64,000 nucleotides of DNA from positions 248,001 to 312,000 of the forward strand of contig NZ_CP071518.1 in the NCBI RefSeq assembly GCF_016613535.2, read 5' to 3'. Below, piece after piece: positions 30,863-39,971 of this stretch. The number at the start of each line of letters is the position of its first letter. The stretch's first letter is position 1. Origin of the DNA: Lysobacter solisilvae (GTDB taxonomy: Bacteria > Pseudomonadota > Gammaproteobacteria > Xanthomonadales > Xanthomonadaceae). A program made the position numbers and the translations under genes. Under the pieces are notes generated by a model that ran no database searches, was not told where the DNA came from, and was given only the letters and a program-made list of their open reading frames with translations.

Positions 30863-31590
30863 TGGCGGACCAGGAACAGAAGAAGGCCCCGCCCAAGCCC
30901 TTCACCATCGAGGAAGGCCACCGCCGCGTGCGCAGCTTCGTGCTGCGGCAGGGCCGCTTCACCCCCGCGCAGCAACGCGCCTTCGACGAACTGTGGCCGC
31001 GCTTCGGCCTGGACTACACCGGTACGCCGCGCGATTTCGACGCCGCGTTCGGGCGCCACGCGCCGCGCGTGCTGGAGATCGGCTTCGGCAACGGCGAGGC
31101 CCTGCGCTTCGCCGCCCAGCACGACCACGCCCGCGACCTGATCGGCATCGAAGTGCACGCACCCGGCGTGGGTCGCCTGCTCAATGCACTGGCCCAGGAC
31201 GGCAGCGACCACGTGCGCCTGTACCACCACGACGCGGTCGAAGTGCTCACCCACGAGATCGCCGACGGCGCCCTCGACGAGATCCGGATCTATTTCCCCG
31301 ATCCGTGGCACAAGAAGCGTCACAACAAGCGCCGCCTGGTGCAGCCGGAGTTCGCCAATCTGCTGGTGCGCAAGCTCGCGCCGGGCGGACGCTTGCACCT
31401 TGCCACCGATTGGCACGACTATGCCGAGCAGATGTGGGACGTGCTTGACGCCACCGCGGGCCTGGTCAACCGCGCCGGACCGCGCGGCTCCGTGCCCCGC
31501 CCCGAGTGGCGGCCGCAGACGCATTTCGAGACGCGTGGCCAGAAGCTCGGCCATGGCGTGTGGGACCTGCTGTACGACAAGCCCGGCTGA
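30862..31590 (+). CDS. trmB: tRNA (guanine-N7)-methyltransferase
   Basis: Methylates G46 in the variable loop of tRNA using SAM. The 242-residue protein shows [10 protein letters not shown] (SAM motif I), the family signature [18 protein letters not shown] and [10 protein letters not shown]. An N-terminal extension of about 20 charged residues ([14 protein letters not shown]) precedes the fold. It overlaps the thiG stop by one base, a gene pair kept in many Xanthomonadaceae. Confidence 0.96.
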   Translation: MADQEQKKAPPKPFTIEEGHRRVRSFVLRQGRFTPAQQRAFDELWPRFGLDYTGTPRDFDAAFGRHAPRVLEIGFGNGEALRFAAQHDHARDLIGIEVHAPGVGRLLNALAQDGSDHVRLYHHDAVEVLTHEIADGALDEIRIYFPDPWHKKRHNKRRLVQPEFANLLVRKLAPGGRLHLATDWHDYAEQMWDVLDATAGLVNRAGPRGSVPRPEWRPQTHFETRGQKLGHGVWDLLYDKPG

Positions 31591-31702
31591 CCGGCCACCG
31601 GCGCGCGAGGGCTGAGCGCGCGCGCCGCACCGGAATCGCCGACCCCGCGCAGCCCGCTGCGCGCGTTACGAGAACCAGCGCCAGAGCACCCGATCCCACT
31701 GC

Positions 31703-33547
31703 ATGGATACCGCCCTCCCGCTCACCACCGACATGAAGCTCGTGCTCGGGCTGGTGGTGTTCACGATGGTGATGTTCCTGTTCGAGCGGATCCGCGCCGA
31801 CGTGGTCGCGCTGGTGGTGCTGGTGCTGCTGGGCCTCGCCGGCCTGGTCGAACCCGAACTGCTGTTCAACGGCTTCTCGGGCAACGCGGTGATCAGCATC
31901 GTCGCCACGATGATCCTGGGCGCGGGCCTGGACCGCACCGGCGCCCTCAACCGCCTGGCCGGCTGGCTGCTGCGACGCGCCAACGGCGTGGAACAGCGAT
32001 TGCTGCTGTACACCACGGCCGTCGCCGGCCTCAATTCCTCCTTCATGCAGAACCCGTCGGTGATGGCGCTGTACATGCCCGTCGCCTCGCGCCTGTCCTC
32101 GCGCACGGGCCTGTCGCTGCCGCGCCTGCTGCTGCCCATCGCCGCGGCGATCGTGATGGGCGGCGCGCTGACGATGGTCGGCAACTCGCCGCTGATGCTG
32201 CTCAACGACCTGCTGGTCGCGGCCAACGCCAACCTGCCCTCCGGCGCGGCCACGATCGAGCCGCTGAAGATGTTCGCGCCACTGCCCATCGGCCTGGTGC
32301 TGGTCGGGGCGAGCCTGGCGTACTTCCACTATTTCGGCGACCGCCGCCTGCGCGACAAGGAAGACGAAGGCCCCGGCGCCACGCCCGCGCGCACGCAGAG
32401 CTACTTCGCCAAGACCTACGGCATCGACGGCGACGTGTACGAGCTCACCGTCAGCGCCGACAGCCCGCTGGTGGGCATGTCGCTGGGCGAGGCCGAGGCC
32501 CTGCGCGGCGCGCCGCTGCTGCTGGCCCTGAAGACCGGCGACGAGTCGCGACTGGCGCCGCCGGCCGACGCCCGCATCTGGGTGGGCAGCGTCCTGGGCG
32601 CCATGGGCGACAAGCAGGTGGTCGCCGACTTCGCGCAGAACAACTTCCTGCGCCTGAGCGCGCGGCTGCGCAACTTCGCCGACCTGTTCAACCCCAGCCG
32701 CGCGGGCATCTCCGAGGCGGTGGTGCCGCCGACCTCGAAGTTCCTGGGCAAGAACGCGGCCGACCTGGGCCTGCGCAAGAACCTGGGCCTGAGCCTGCTG
32801 GCGGTGAACCGCGACAAGCAGGTGCTGCGCGAGGACCTGCGCAACATCATCCTGCGCTCGGGCGACATGCTGGTGCTGCACAGCATCTGGACCGACCTGG
32901 CCGAAGCCTCGCAGAGCAAGGACCTGGTGGTGGTCACCGACTACCCCAAGGGCGAACAGCGCCCGCACAAGCTCAAGATCGCGCTGGCGATCTTCACCGT
33001 GGCGATGCTGCTGGCCCTGTCCTCGCGGCTGCCGGTGTCGATCGCGCTGATGACCGGCGTGGCCGGCATGCTGATCGCCGGCGTGCTGCACATCGACGAG
33101 GCCTACGCGGCGATCAACTGGCGCACGGTGTTCTTGATGGCCTGCCTGATCCCGCTGGGCTGGGCGATGGACTCCAGCGGAGCCGCGGCGTGGGTGGCCG
33201 GCCACAGCCTGGAGCAGCTGCCACGCGGCACGCCGATCTGGATGCTGGAGATCCTGGTGGGCGTGCTCACCACCGCGTTCTCGCTGGTCATCAGCCACGT
33301 GGGCGCGACGATCGTCGTGGTGCCATTGGCGATCAACCTGGCGCTCGCGGCCGAGGGCAATCCCACGGCGTTCGCGCTGATCGTCGCGCTGTCGGCGTCG
33401 AACAACTTCATGACCGCGTCCAATCCGGTCATCTCGATGGTCACCGGCCCGGCGGGCTACACCGCGCGCGATCTGTGGCGCATCGGTGGACCGCTGTCGA
33501 TCATCTATACGATCGTGATCGTGGCGATGGTGGAGTTGATGTTCTGA
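31703..33547 (+). CDS. SLC13-family permease with TrkA-C domains
   Basis: A 614-residue inner-membrane transporter of the CitMHS/DASS superfamily. About five helices (residues 8-200) are followed by a cytoplasmic insert with two TrkA-C type domains (roughly 240-420, including VYELTVSADSPLVGMSLGEA and LSLLAVNRDKQVLREDLRNI). A second membrane half of about five helices follows. The repeated motifs FMQNPSVMALYMP / MVGNSPLMLLNDLL and ASNNFMTASNPVISMV are the expected substrate/sodium sites. Substrates in the family include sulfate and dicarboxylates; which applies here is unknown. Confidence 0.88.
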   Translation: MDTALPLTTDMKLVLGLVVFTMVMFLFERIRADVVALVVLVLLGLAGLVEPELLFNGFSGNAVISIVATMILGAGLDRTGALNRLAGWLLRRANGVEQRLLLYTTAVAGLNSSFMQNPSVMALYMPVASRLSSRTGLSLPRLLLPIAAAIVMGGALTMVGNSPLMLLNDLLVAANANLPSGAATIEPLKMFAPLPIGLVLVGASLAYFHYFGDRRLRDKEDEGPGATPARTQSYFAKTYGIDGDVYELTVSADSPLVGMSLGEAEALRGAPLLLALKTGDESRLAPPADARIWVGSVLGAMGDKQVVADFAQNNFLRLSARLRNFADLFNPSRAGISEAVVPPTSKFLGKNAADLGLRKNLGLSLLAVNRDKQVLREDLRNIILRSGDMLVLHSIWTDLAEASQSKDLVVVTDYPKGEQRPHKLKIALAIFTVAMLLALSSRLPVSIALMTGVAGMLIAGVLHIDEAYAAINWRTVFLMACLIPLGWAMDSSGAAAWVAGHSLEQLPRGTPIWMLEILVGVLTTAFSLVISHVGATIVVVPLAINLALAAEGNPTAFALIVALSASNNFMTASNPVISMVTGPAGYTARDLWRIGGPLSIIYTIVIVAMVELMF

Positions 33548-34275
33548 TTGCTTAGCGCCTTCCCCCGCTCCGCGGGGGAAGGTTGGGATGGGGGGCGACG
33601 ATCGCCGCGCCCTCAACCCAGGCCGCGCGGTCCATTGAGAAGCCGGACCACCGTCGAGGCGACGGCGGATCAAGACCCGCCCTATGCGCCGTGTCTTGCG
33701 TTTGCGGTTGCGGTTGCTCCCACGCATACCAACATCCAGCTTCAACCGTAGACCCGGAGGGCGGCCGGCATGGATGCCGGACGTTTTTTGCCGCGCCATG
33801 GATGGCGCGTTGGAAAATCCCGGCGTCGATGATGCGGCCGGTTAGAGTTGGACGTATCCGCACTTTCTTGGTTACTTTCTTGATGAGCGCCGTTGGCGCT
33901 CACCCCTTCGGGGCCGGCTCCGCCGTTCGCACTTCGTGCGTGTGCGAGCAAAGAAAGTAACCCGCCGCAAGGCGAGGCGCTTTTCGACAGCGAAGCTGGT
34001 CAAGCCTTTGAACTGGCCTGTCCACTCTTTTGCATTTGAACTTGAGAGGCACAGTGTGCGGCGTGGGTTGAGGGCGCCGCGATCGTTGGCCCCCATCCCA
34101 ACCTTCCCCCGCGCAGCGGGGGAAGGGGCTGATGCGCGGCGATCGTCGGCCCCCCATCCCAACCGTCCCGGCCAGCAGGCACAGCCTGCTGGCGTTCGAT
34201 GACGCGCGGACCAGTGGTCCGCAAACGCGTCCTCTCAACCCCCGCGAAGCGGGGGAAGGGGCTGATCCGCGCCAA
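33548..34275. repeat. 728-bp dispersed-repeat region (hairpin-rich)
   Basis: No gene. It starts with CTTCCCCCGC/GCGGGGGAAG right after the permease stop. Next come a TTTGCGGTTGCGGTTGC run (about 33698-33717) and a block with ATGGATGCC and CCATGGATGG words. From 33860 to 33965, GAAAGTAACC faces GGTTACTTTC across an imperfect palindrome. CGACAGCGAAGCTGGTCAAG lies near 33985. From 34090 to 34262 there is one copy of the three-hairpin unit that is tandem at 39.5-40.0 kb (GCCAGCAGG/CCTGCTGGC at 34171-34193, GCGGACCAGTGGTCCGC, CCCCCGCGAAGCGGGGG). Confidence 0.8.
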
Positions 34276-34608
34276 TCACTCCGCCAAATACACCCCACCA
34301 TCCCGCACTTCCACCGCCACCGCACGCAACGACGCTCCACGACACGGCCCCGCCACGCATTCACCGCGCGACAGTTCAAAACTCGCCCCATGCGCCGCGC
34401 ACACCAGCAGGCCTTCCTTCGTGCGCAGGAACTGCCCTGGCGCGTAATCCAGCCGGCGACCCGCGTGCGGACAGATGTTGAGCCAGGCCTGCACGGCCTC
34501 GCCGCGGCGATACAGCAGCAGGGATTCGGCGTCGCCGTCGAGCGTCGCCTCGTGTTCGGCAAACCCGCCGTCCTCGATTCTGTCAAGCGGCAGCAACAGC
34601 GTGCTCAT
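34276..34608 (-). CDS. Rieske-type [2Fe-2S] ferredoxin-like protein
   Basis: A 110-residue stand-alone Rieske domain. The cluster ligands are present as CPHAGRRLDYAPG and CAAHGASFEL, the C-x-H...C-x2-H pattern. ATG 34608 (MSTLLLPLDRIEDGG) is chosen over an upstream TTG. Such small proteins act as electron carriers for oxygenases or have unknown partners. No oxygenase gene is near. The stop is embedded at the edge of the repeat region. Confidence 0.85.
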   Translation of the reverse strand: MSTLLLPLDRIEDGGFAEHEATLDGDAESLLLYRRGEAVQAWLNICPHAGRRLDYAPGQFLRTKEGLLVCAAHGASFELSRGECVAGPCRGASLRAVAVEVRDGGVYLAE

Positions 34609-34734
34609 ATGCGCCAACCTGCCAAACCGGTCTCATTGCTTAACGGAGTTCTCACACTCTGCCCTGTAGCCCGACCGATACTGCGTGCCCGGTCCTCATG
34701 CCGGATTGTGTCATCACAGGGGATGTCAGTCGAA

Positions 34735-35052
34735 ATGTTTGCCCACGCCTTCCGCTTCGAGCCGTTCAAGACCGGTGCCTTCCAGGCCCGGATGCGCAGC
34801 ACCTTCGCGCCGCGCAAGCCGCGCCATCGCGTGCTGCGTATGGTGTTCGGTTTGATCGGCGTGGCGCTGCTCGCGCTGCTGGTGATGTTCGGCCTGTTCG
34901 TCGGCGCGGCCATGATCGCCACCGGCATCGCCTACAAGCTGTGGAAGCAGCGCGGCAAGCCTGTCGCGCGCGTCGACGCGCGCCGCGGCGCACTCGACGG
35001 TGAATACCGCGTGGTCGGCAGCTCCGCCGCTGCATCGCTCCCGCTGCGCTGA
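34735..35052 (+). CDS. small single-helix membrane protein, unknown function
   Basis: A 105-residue protein starting MFAHAFRFEPFKTGAFQARM (or four residues earlier at 34723). A basic stretch APRKPRHRVLRM precedes one strong membrane helix, or a hairpin (about residues 38-65, VFGLIGVALLALLVMFGLFVG). A polar tail follows. It is divergent from the Rieske gene and ends three bases before the FAH-family gene, so these two are probably co-transcribed. I do not recognise the family. Confidence 0.65.
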   Translation: MFAHAFRFEPFKTGAFQARMRSTFAPRKPRHRVLRMVFGLIGVALLALLVMFGLFVGAAMIATGIAYKLWKQRGKPVARVDARRGALDGEYRVVGSSAAASLPLR

Positions 35053-35055
35053 CAC

Positions 35056-35784
35056 ATGGGCGACGTCATTGCCGCACATGCGGCGCCGCGCGTTCCGGTG
35101 CGTGGCGCCGGCCTGGCCGCTGACAGCGCCTTCCCCGTCCACCGCATCTACTGTGTCGGCCGCAACTTCGCCGACCACGCGCGCGAGATGGGCGCCACCG
35201 CCCCGACCTCGGCCGCCGATCGCGGCCAGCCGACCTTCTTCCTCAAGCCCGCCGACAGCCTGGTGACCGACGGCGTCGTGCCGTATCCGCCGGGCACGAA
35301 CGACCTGCACCACGAAGTCGAACTCGTTGTCGCGCTGGGCCGCGACGCGCCGGCCGGCGTGCTTGCGCGCGAGGACGCGATGGCGCTGGTGTACGGCTAC
35401 GCCGTCGGCCTGGACCTCACCCGCCGCGACCTGCAGGCCGCGGCCAAGGCCAGGAGCCTGCCCTGGGATACCGGCAAGTCCTTCGACCACGCCGCGCCCA
35501 TCGGCGCCATCGTGCCGGCGGCGGAACTGGGCGAACTCGGCGGCCGCACGCTGTCGCTGCAGGTCAACGGCGCCACGCGCCAGTCGGCATCGCTCCACGA
35601 CCTGATCTGGTCGGTGCCCGACATCCTCCACGAACTCTCGCGCCTCTACGCGCTGCGCGCCGGCGACCTGGTCTTCATGGGCACGCCCGCGGGCGTGTCG
35701 GCGCTGCAGGTGGGCGACGTGTTCGAAGCGCGCCTGGACGACGTGCTGTCGCTGTCCGGCCGCATCGCCCCACCCGTCGCCTGA
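35056..35784 (+). CDS. fumarylacetoacetate hydrolase-family protein
   Basis: A 242-residue FAH-fold enzyme. The metal-binding acidic residues are visible in DLHHEVELVVALG (Glu pair) and YAVGLDLTRRDLQ (Asp). CVGRNFADHAREMG near residue 33 and FMGTPAGVSALQVGD near the C-terminus are typical of the group that includes fumarylpyruvate hydrolases and oxaloacetate tautomerases. The substrate cannot be set from sequence. It sits in a tight rightward series of small genes. Confidence 0.9.
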   Translation: MGDVIAAHAAPRVPVRGAGLAADSAFPVHRIYCVGRNFADHAREMGATAPTSAADRGQPTFFLKPADSLVTDGVVPYPPGTNDLHHEVELVVALGRDAPAGVLAREDAMALVYGYAVGLDLTRRDLQAAAKARSLPWDTGKSFDHAAPIGAIVPAAELGELGGRTLSLQVNGATRQSASLHDLIWSVPDILHELSRLYALRAGDLVFMGTPAGVSALQVGDVFEARLDDVLSLSGRIAPPVA

Positions 35785-35786
35785 CC

Positions 35787-36134
35787 ATGGCCGCCACCAC
35801 CGCCGAAGCGGCGCCGCAGCGTCGCTGGCTCGTCGCCGGCGGCTGGGGCCTGGCCATCGCCCTGCTGGCCCGCGTGGCGATGCTGGCCTGGAGCGCCCCG
35901 CACTCCGTGCTGCTGTTCCTGTTTCCACTGCCCGCCTGGCACGTGCCGGTGGCAGGCGTGCTCGGCCTGGTGACGGGCCTGTGCGTGTTCTTCCGCTGGC
36001 GACGCCCGGGCCGCAGGGCCGTCGTCATCGCCATGGCCATGCTGATCCTGGCGCTCGTGGCGCACCGGCTGATCTTCGACGTGGATCTGGTCAACGGCTG
36101 GTGGCCGGGGTTCTGGACGCAGGGGCAGGGTTGA
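35787..36134 (+). CDS. small integral membrane protein, unknown function
   Basis: A 115-residue protein starting two bases after the FAH-family stop. It has three probable helices (about residues 15-35, 40-65 and 78-97) with an RRPGRR cytoplasmic loop between the last two. It ends GWWPGFWTQGQG. No motif is recognised. It is probably translated together with the preceding gene. Confidence 0.6.
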   Translation: MAATTAEAAPQRRWLVAGGWGLAIALLARVAMLAWSAPHSVLLFLFPLPAWHVPVAGVLGLVTGLCVFFRWRRPGRRAVVIAMAMLILALVAHRLIFDVDLVNGWWPGFWTQGQG

Positions 36135-36595
36135 GCCCAGTACCTGGCTGGGTGCTCGAATCCAGTTTTTGTCTTCCCGAATCCAATTCCGGTCTTCCCG
36201 AATACTGCTTTGGTCTTCGCGAATCCAATTTCGGTCCTCCCGAATCCAATTCCAGCCTTCCCGAAGCCTGCAGAGGATTCCCGAAGACCGAATCGGTCTT
36301 CGGGAAGGCAAATTCCGGATTCCGGAAGACGAAATCTGGATTCGCGAATCCTGTTTCGGGCTTCCGGAATCCGTGACGGCTTGCGGGAGTGCTCCACAGC
36401 CTTCCAGAGTCCTCCCCAGCCTTCCGGAGTCCTCCCCAGCCTTCCGGAGTTCTCCCCAGCCTTCCGGAGTGCTTCCGGCCCTTCGGGAATCCTCCCCAGC
36501 CTTCCGGCAAGGACTCCAGCCTGCTGGGATGCTCCCACCCGCGGGAAGTCCGTCCCCATTTGCTAGGCTGCGGGCAACGACCGGGAGCCGAGCCG
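36135..36595. repeat. 20/21-bp minisatellite array between two membrane-protein genes
   Basis: From 36158 to 36262 there are five degenerate 21-bp units beginning GAATCC and ending CTTCCC. From about 36263 to 36540 the period becomes 20 bp; from 36361 nine units align exactly on 20 bp, mostly CTTCCGGAGT plus CCTCCCCAGC. A perfect palindrome with 13-bp arms lies at 36279-36305. The array is open in several frames on both strands, but composition and lack of a ribosome-binding site argue against a gene. A TAGGCT -10-like hexamer for the next gene is at 36564. Confidence 0.8.
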
Positions 36596-37060
36596 ATGGA
36601 CCGCGACCCCTATGCCGCACCGGACAGCGGCCCCCCTCCCCAGGCGCTTGCCGCGGCGGCGCCTGCGTTCACCCCGCTGCTGCTGCGCGCCATGCTGGCC
36701 ACGATCGGCGGGCTGCTGGTCGGCGGTCTGTTGCTGGTCGCGGCGATGGTCGCCTACAGCGCGATGGGGCCGGCACAGGGCCAACCGGTCGACGACCCGG
36801 TCCTCCTGGGTTTCTTCGCCGTGCTGATCGGCGGCCTGCCGCTGCTGCTGGTCGGCGCGCCCGGGTACGCGTTGCTCGTGCGCTGGGGTCGCGCCAGCGT
36901 GCCCAGCGTGGCGCTGCTCGGCGCCGCACCCGGATTGATGTTGCGGGCGCTCGGCGTGCCCGCCGGGCTGGTGCTCATGGTCCTCGGCGTCGTCGTGGCC
37001 CTGGCCGCGCATGCGCTGTTCCGGTGGCAGGCCCACCGCGCGAAGGGGAAATCGGCATGA
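36596..37060 (+). CDS. small integral membrane protein, unknown function
   Basis: A 154-residue protein starting MDRDPYAAPDSGPPPQ, with GGGAG 11 bases upstream. A proline/alanine-rich tail of about 30 residues precedes three to four helices (about 37-60, 72-95 and 105-142). It ends with a basic segment (FRWQAHRAKGKSA). The N-terminal DPYAAP motif is common in small membrane proteins of this family group, but no function is known. It overlaps the next gene by ATGA. Confidence 0.65.
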   Translation: MDRDPYAAPDSGPPPQALAAAAPAFTPLLLRAMLATIGGLLVGGLLLVAAMVAYSAMGPAQGQPVDDPVLLGFFAVLIGGLPLLLVGAPGYALLVRWGRASVPSVALLGAAPGLMLRALGVPAGLVLMVLGVVVALAAHALFRWQAHRAKGKSA

Positions 37061-37419
37061 AGACCACGCATCACGTGCTGGCGTTGCTGCTCGCCGCTGC
37101 CTGGCCGGGCGCGGCGTGGGCCAGCTGGACACTGGACTTCGGTGTCGGCGGCTACTGCATCGAGATGGAAGTCGGCGACGACGCCGCGCCGGTCGTCGGC
37201 CGCGTGCGCTTCTTCGCGCCGGGCGACAGCACCGGGATTCCGCTGCGGCCGCAGGACGTCCGCGTGGATGCGTTCGACGTCGACCGGCGCCAGCTGCACC
37301 TGGAGCACAAGGGTTCCGGCGCCGGCGCGCCGGCCTTCGACCTGCGCGTGGACGGCGAAAGCGGCGTGCTCGAGATCGACGGCCAGCAGCTGCCCGCGCC
37401 GTTCGACTGGCAGATGTAG
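37057..37419 (+). CDS. small exported protein, unknown function
   Basis: A 120-residue protein whose ATG overlaps the previous stop. It has a signal peptide, MKTTHHVLALLLAAAWPGAAWA, then a compact domain of alternating hydrophobic and charged residues (FGVGGYCIEMEVGDDAAPVV and DVDRRQLHLEHKG). It resembles a small beta-rich periplasmic protein. No catalytic motif is seen. Co-expression with the upstream membrane protein is likely. Confidence 0.65.
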   Translation: MKTTHHVLALLLAAAWPGAAWASWTLDFGVGGYCIEMEVGDDAAPVVGRVRFFAPGDSTGIPLRPQDVRVDAFDVDRRQLHLEHKGSGAGAPAFDLRVDGESGVLEIDGQQLPAPFDWQM

Positions 37420-37525
37420 CACGCGCTCCAGCGCGTGGACCGGGCCGCTTGCCGGCCCCTGCGGCGACCGGAGTAGAGTGACCGCGACCCGCCCCGCGGC
37501 GGCCACCCCCGATGGGAGCACCCCG

Positions 37526-37927
37526 ATGAGCCTGATCTCGGAATTCCGCGAATTCGTCCTGCGCGGCAACGTCATCGACCTGGCCGTCGCCGTCGTCATC
37601 GGCGCCGCCTTCGGCAAGATCATCACCGCGCTGGTCGACGGCATCGTCATGCCGGTGATCAGCATGCTCACCGGCGGGGTCAGCGTGGCGGACTGGAAGT
37701 TCGTGATCACGCCGGCGCAACTGGATGCAGCCGGCAAGCAGGTCGCCGCCGAAGTCGCGATCCGCTACGGCATGTTCTTCCAGACCGTCATCGACTTCGT
37801 GCTGATCGCGCTGGTGATCTTCATGGTGCTCAAGGCCTACAACCGGATGCGTGCGGCGCCCGTCGCGGCGCTGCCGCCGGAAGACGTCCTGCTGCTGCGC
37901 GAGATCCGCGACAGCCTGCGCAAGTAG
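37526..37927 (+). CDS. mscL: large-conductance mechanosensitive channel MscL
   Basis: A homopentameric inner-membrane channel that opens under extreme turgor. The 133-residue protein starts MSLISEFREFVLRGNVIDLA, the amphipathic S1 plus the start of TM1. It continues with AVVIGAAFGKIITALVDGIV, a periplasmic loop, TM2 (FVLIALVIFMVLKAYNRM) and the cytoplasmic bundle (VLLLREIRDSLRK). All parts are present at near-family length. A TAGAGT -10-like hexamer lies about 50 bases upstream. Confidence 0.96.
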   Translation: MSLISEFREFVLRGNVIDLAVAVVIGAAFGKIITALVDGIVMPVISMLTGGVSVADWKFVITPAQLDAAGKQVAAEVAIRYGMFFQTVIDFVLIALVIFMVLKAYNRMRAAPVAALPPEDVLLLREIRDSLRK

Positions 37928-38104
37928 GCCACCCAGGGTCCCGCGCGGCCCGGCATCCCAAACGCCACGTTCGGCAAGCCACAAGCGTGGCTGCGGCCTG
38001 TCGCCAAAAATCCTCATCGCAGGCGTGACCGTGCGCGCGCCGCAAGCGGGCCCGGCGCGGGTAAGCTCGCCGCTTCCTTTTCTAGCCGGGACCCGGAAAC
38101 CATC

Positions 38105-39534
38105 ATGCGTATCGCGCCGGTCGTTGCTACCTCCGTGCTGTTGGCAGGTTCGTTGTTCGCCGGTTCGCCGCACGCGGCGGCGCCCCGCGCCCACGCGCAT
38201 CCCGCAGGCCGCGATCGATGCCTCGCAGCAGCTGCGCGAACGCGCGCTGGACAGCCGCCTGGCCTACGAGATCGTGGCGTCGCTGACCAGCGAAGTCGGC
38301 CCGCGCATGGCCGGCAGCGAGGCCGACGCGCGCGCGGTGGCCTGGGCGCAGGCGAAGTTCAAGGCGCTGGGCTTCGACAAGGTGTGGCTGGAGGAAGTGC
38401 GCTTTCCCAAGTGGGAACGGCGCAGCGAACACGCGGCGATCGTGGGCCACTACGCGCAGCCGCTCACCATCGCCGCGCTGGGCGGCAGCCCGGGCGGTAC
38501 GGCGCAGGGCGAGGTCGTGCGCTTCGCGGACCCTGGCCGCGCTCGAAGCCGTCCCGGCCGGCTCGCTGGCCGGCAAGATCGCCTTCATCGACAACGTCAT
38601 GGAGCGCGCGCGTGACGGCGCGGGTTATGGCACGGCCTCGCGCATCCGCTCGCGCGGCCCGTCCGCGGCGATCCGTGCCGGCGCCTCGGCCTACCTGATG
38701 CGCTCGGCCGGCACGGACTGGCACCGCAATGCCCACACCGGCATCACCCGCTTCGATGAAGGCCTCACGCCGATCCCGTCGGCGGCGTTGTCCAATCCCG
38801 ACGCCAGCCAGCTCGCGCGCCTGCTCGCGCTGGGCCCGGTCACGGTGCGCGTCGCGCTGGACTGCGGCTGGGATGGCGAGGCGGTGTCGTACAACGTGAT
38901 CGGCGACATCCGCGGCGCGAAGAAGCCGGGCGAGATCGTGCTGATCGGTGGTCACCTGGATTCCTGGGACCAGGGCACCGGCGCGATCGACGACGGCGCG
39001 GGCGTCGGCCTGACCATGGCGGCCGGCGCGCTGATCGGGCAGATGAAGAAGCGCCCGGACCGCACCGTCCGCGTGGTCGCCTTCGCCAACGAGGAACAGG
39101 GCCTGCTCGGCGGCAAGGCCTACGCGCTCAAGCACGCCGACGAGATCACCCGCCACGTGATCGCCGCCGAGAGCGACTTCGGCGCCGGCCGCATCTATGC
39201 CTTCCGCAGCGGCGCGCCCGAGCGCGCGCAGGGCGCGATCGCGCAGATCGTGCAGGCGCTGGCACCGCTGGGCATCGAGCACAGCCCGACCGAGGGCGGG
39301 CCGGGGCCGGACATCAGTCCCTTCGCCGAGAAGGGCATGGCCTGGGCCGCCCTGCGCCAGGACGGCTCGGACTACTTCGATTTCCACCACACGCCCGACG
39401 ACACGCTGGACAAGATCGACCCGGCGGCGCTGGCGCAGAACGTCGCGGCGTATGCGGTGTTCGCGTACCTGGCGGCGAGCGCGCAAGGCGATTTCGGGAG
39501 TGAGGCGAAGGCGGTTGTGACGCCGGATGAGTGA
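38105..39534 (+). pseudogene. M28-family zinc metallopeptidase (two frameshifts)
   Basis: An exported aminopeptidase or carboxypeptidase-like enzyme of about 475 residues if repaired. The signal peptide is MRIAPVVATSVLLAGSLFA. The PA-type and peptidase domains carry the M28 metal ligands in IGGHLDSWDQGTGAIDDGAG (His, Asp), FANEEQGLLG (Glu-Glu) and ESDFGAG (Asp). One extra base near 38182-38193 breaks the frame after the signal peptide. A second at 38531-38536 reads GACCCTGGCC where GACCTGGCC restores FADLAALEAVPAGSLAGK. Two independent breaks could mean a real pseudogene, but the second matches the CCTGG pattern seen in other genes. Confidence 0.88.
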
Positions 39535-39971
39535 GGGGGGATGCCTCCCTTCCCCGCGTAGCGGGGAAGGAGCTGATCGACGCGATCGTCGGCCCCCATC
39601 CCAACCGTCCCGGCCAGCAGGCACAGCCTGCTGGCGTTCGATGACGCGCGGACCAGTGGTCCGCAACGCGTCCTCTCACCCCCCGCGAAGCGGGGGAAGG
39701 AGCTGATTCGCGGCGATCTGTTGCCCCGATCCCAACCTTCCCGGCCAGCAGGCACAGCCTGCTGGCGTTCGATGACGCGCGGACCCGTGGTCCGCAAACG
39801 CGTCCTCTCACCCCCCGCGAAGCGGGGGAAGGAGCTGATCGACGCGATCGTCGGCCCCCATCCCAACCGTCCCGGCCAGCAGGCACAGCCTGCTGGCGTG
39901 ATGACGCGCGGACCCGTGGTCCGCAAGCGCGTCCTCTCACCCCCCGCGGAGCGGGGGAAGGGGCTGATCCT
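39535..39971. repeat. three tandem 131-bp hairpin-rich repeat units
   Basis: Three units contain, in order, CCCATCCCAACC, a GCCAGCAGG/CCTGCTGGC hairpin (39613-39635, 39744-39766, 39875-39897, exactly 131 bp apart), GACGCGCGGACC with its mirror GGTCCGC, and CCCCCGCGAAGCGGGGG. One further copy is at 34.1-34.26 kb. No coding potential is seen. The unit ends abut the stop of the leftward methyltransferase gene. Confidence 0.85.

Noticed and set aside
35646..36620. Leftward frame of 324 residues with repeated R-E-D-R-N-W-I motifs
   Set aside because: It is the translation of the 20/21-bp minisatellite plus the antisense of real genes. The period keeps frames open without selection.
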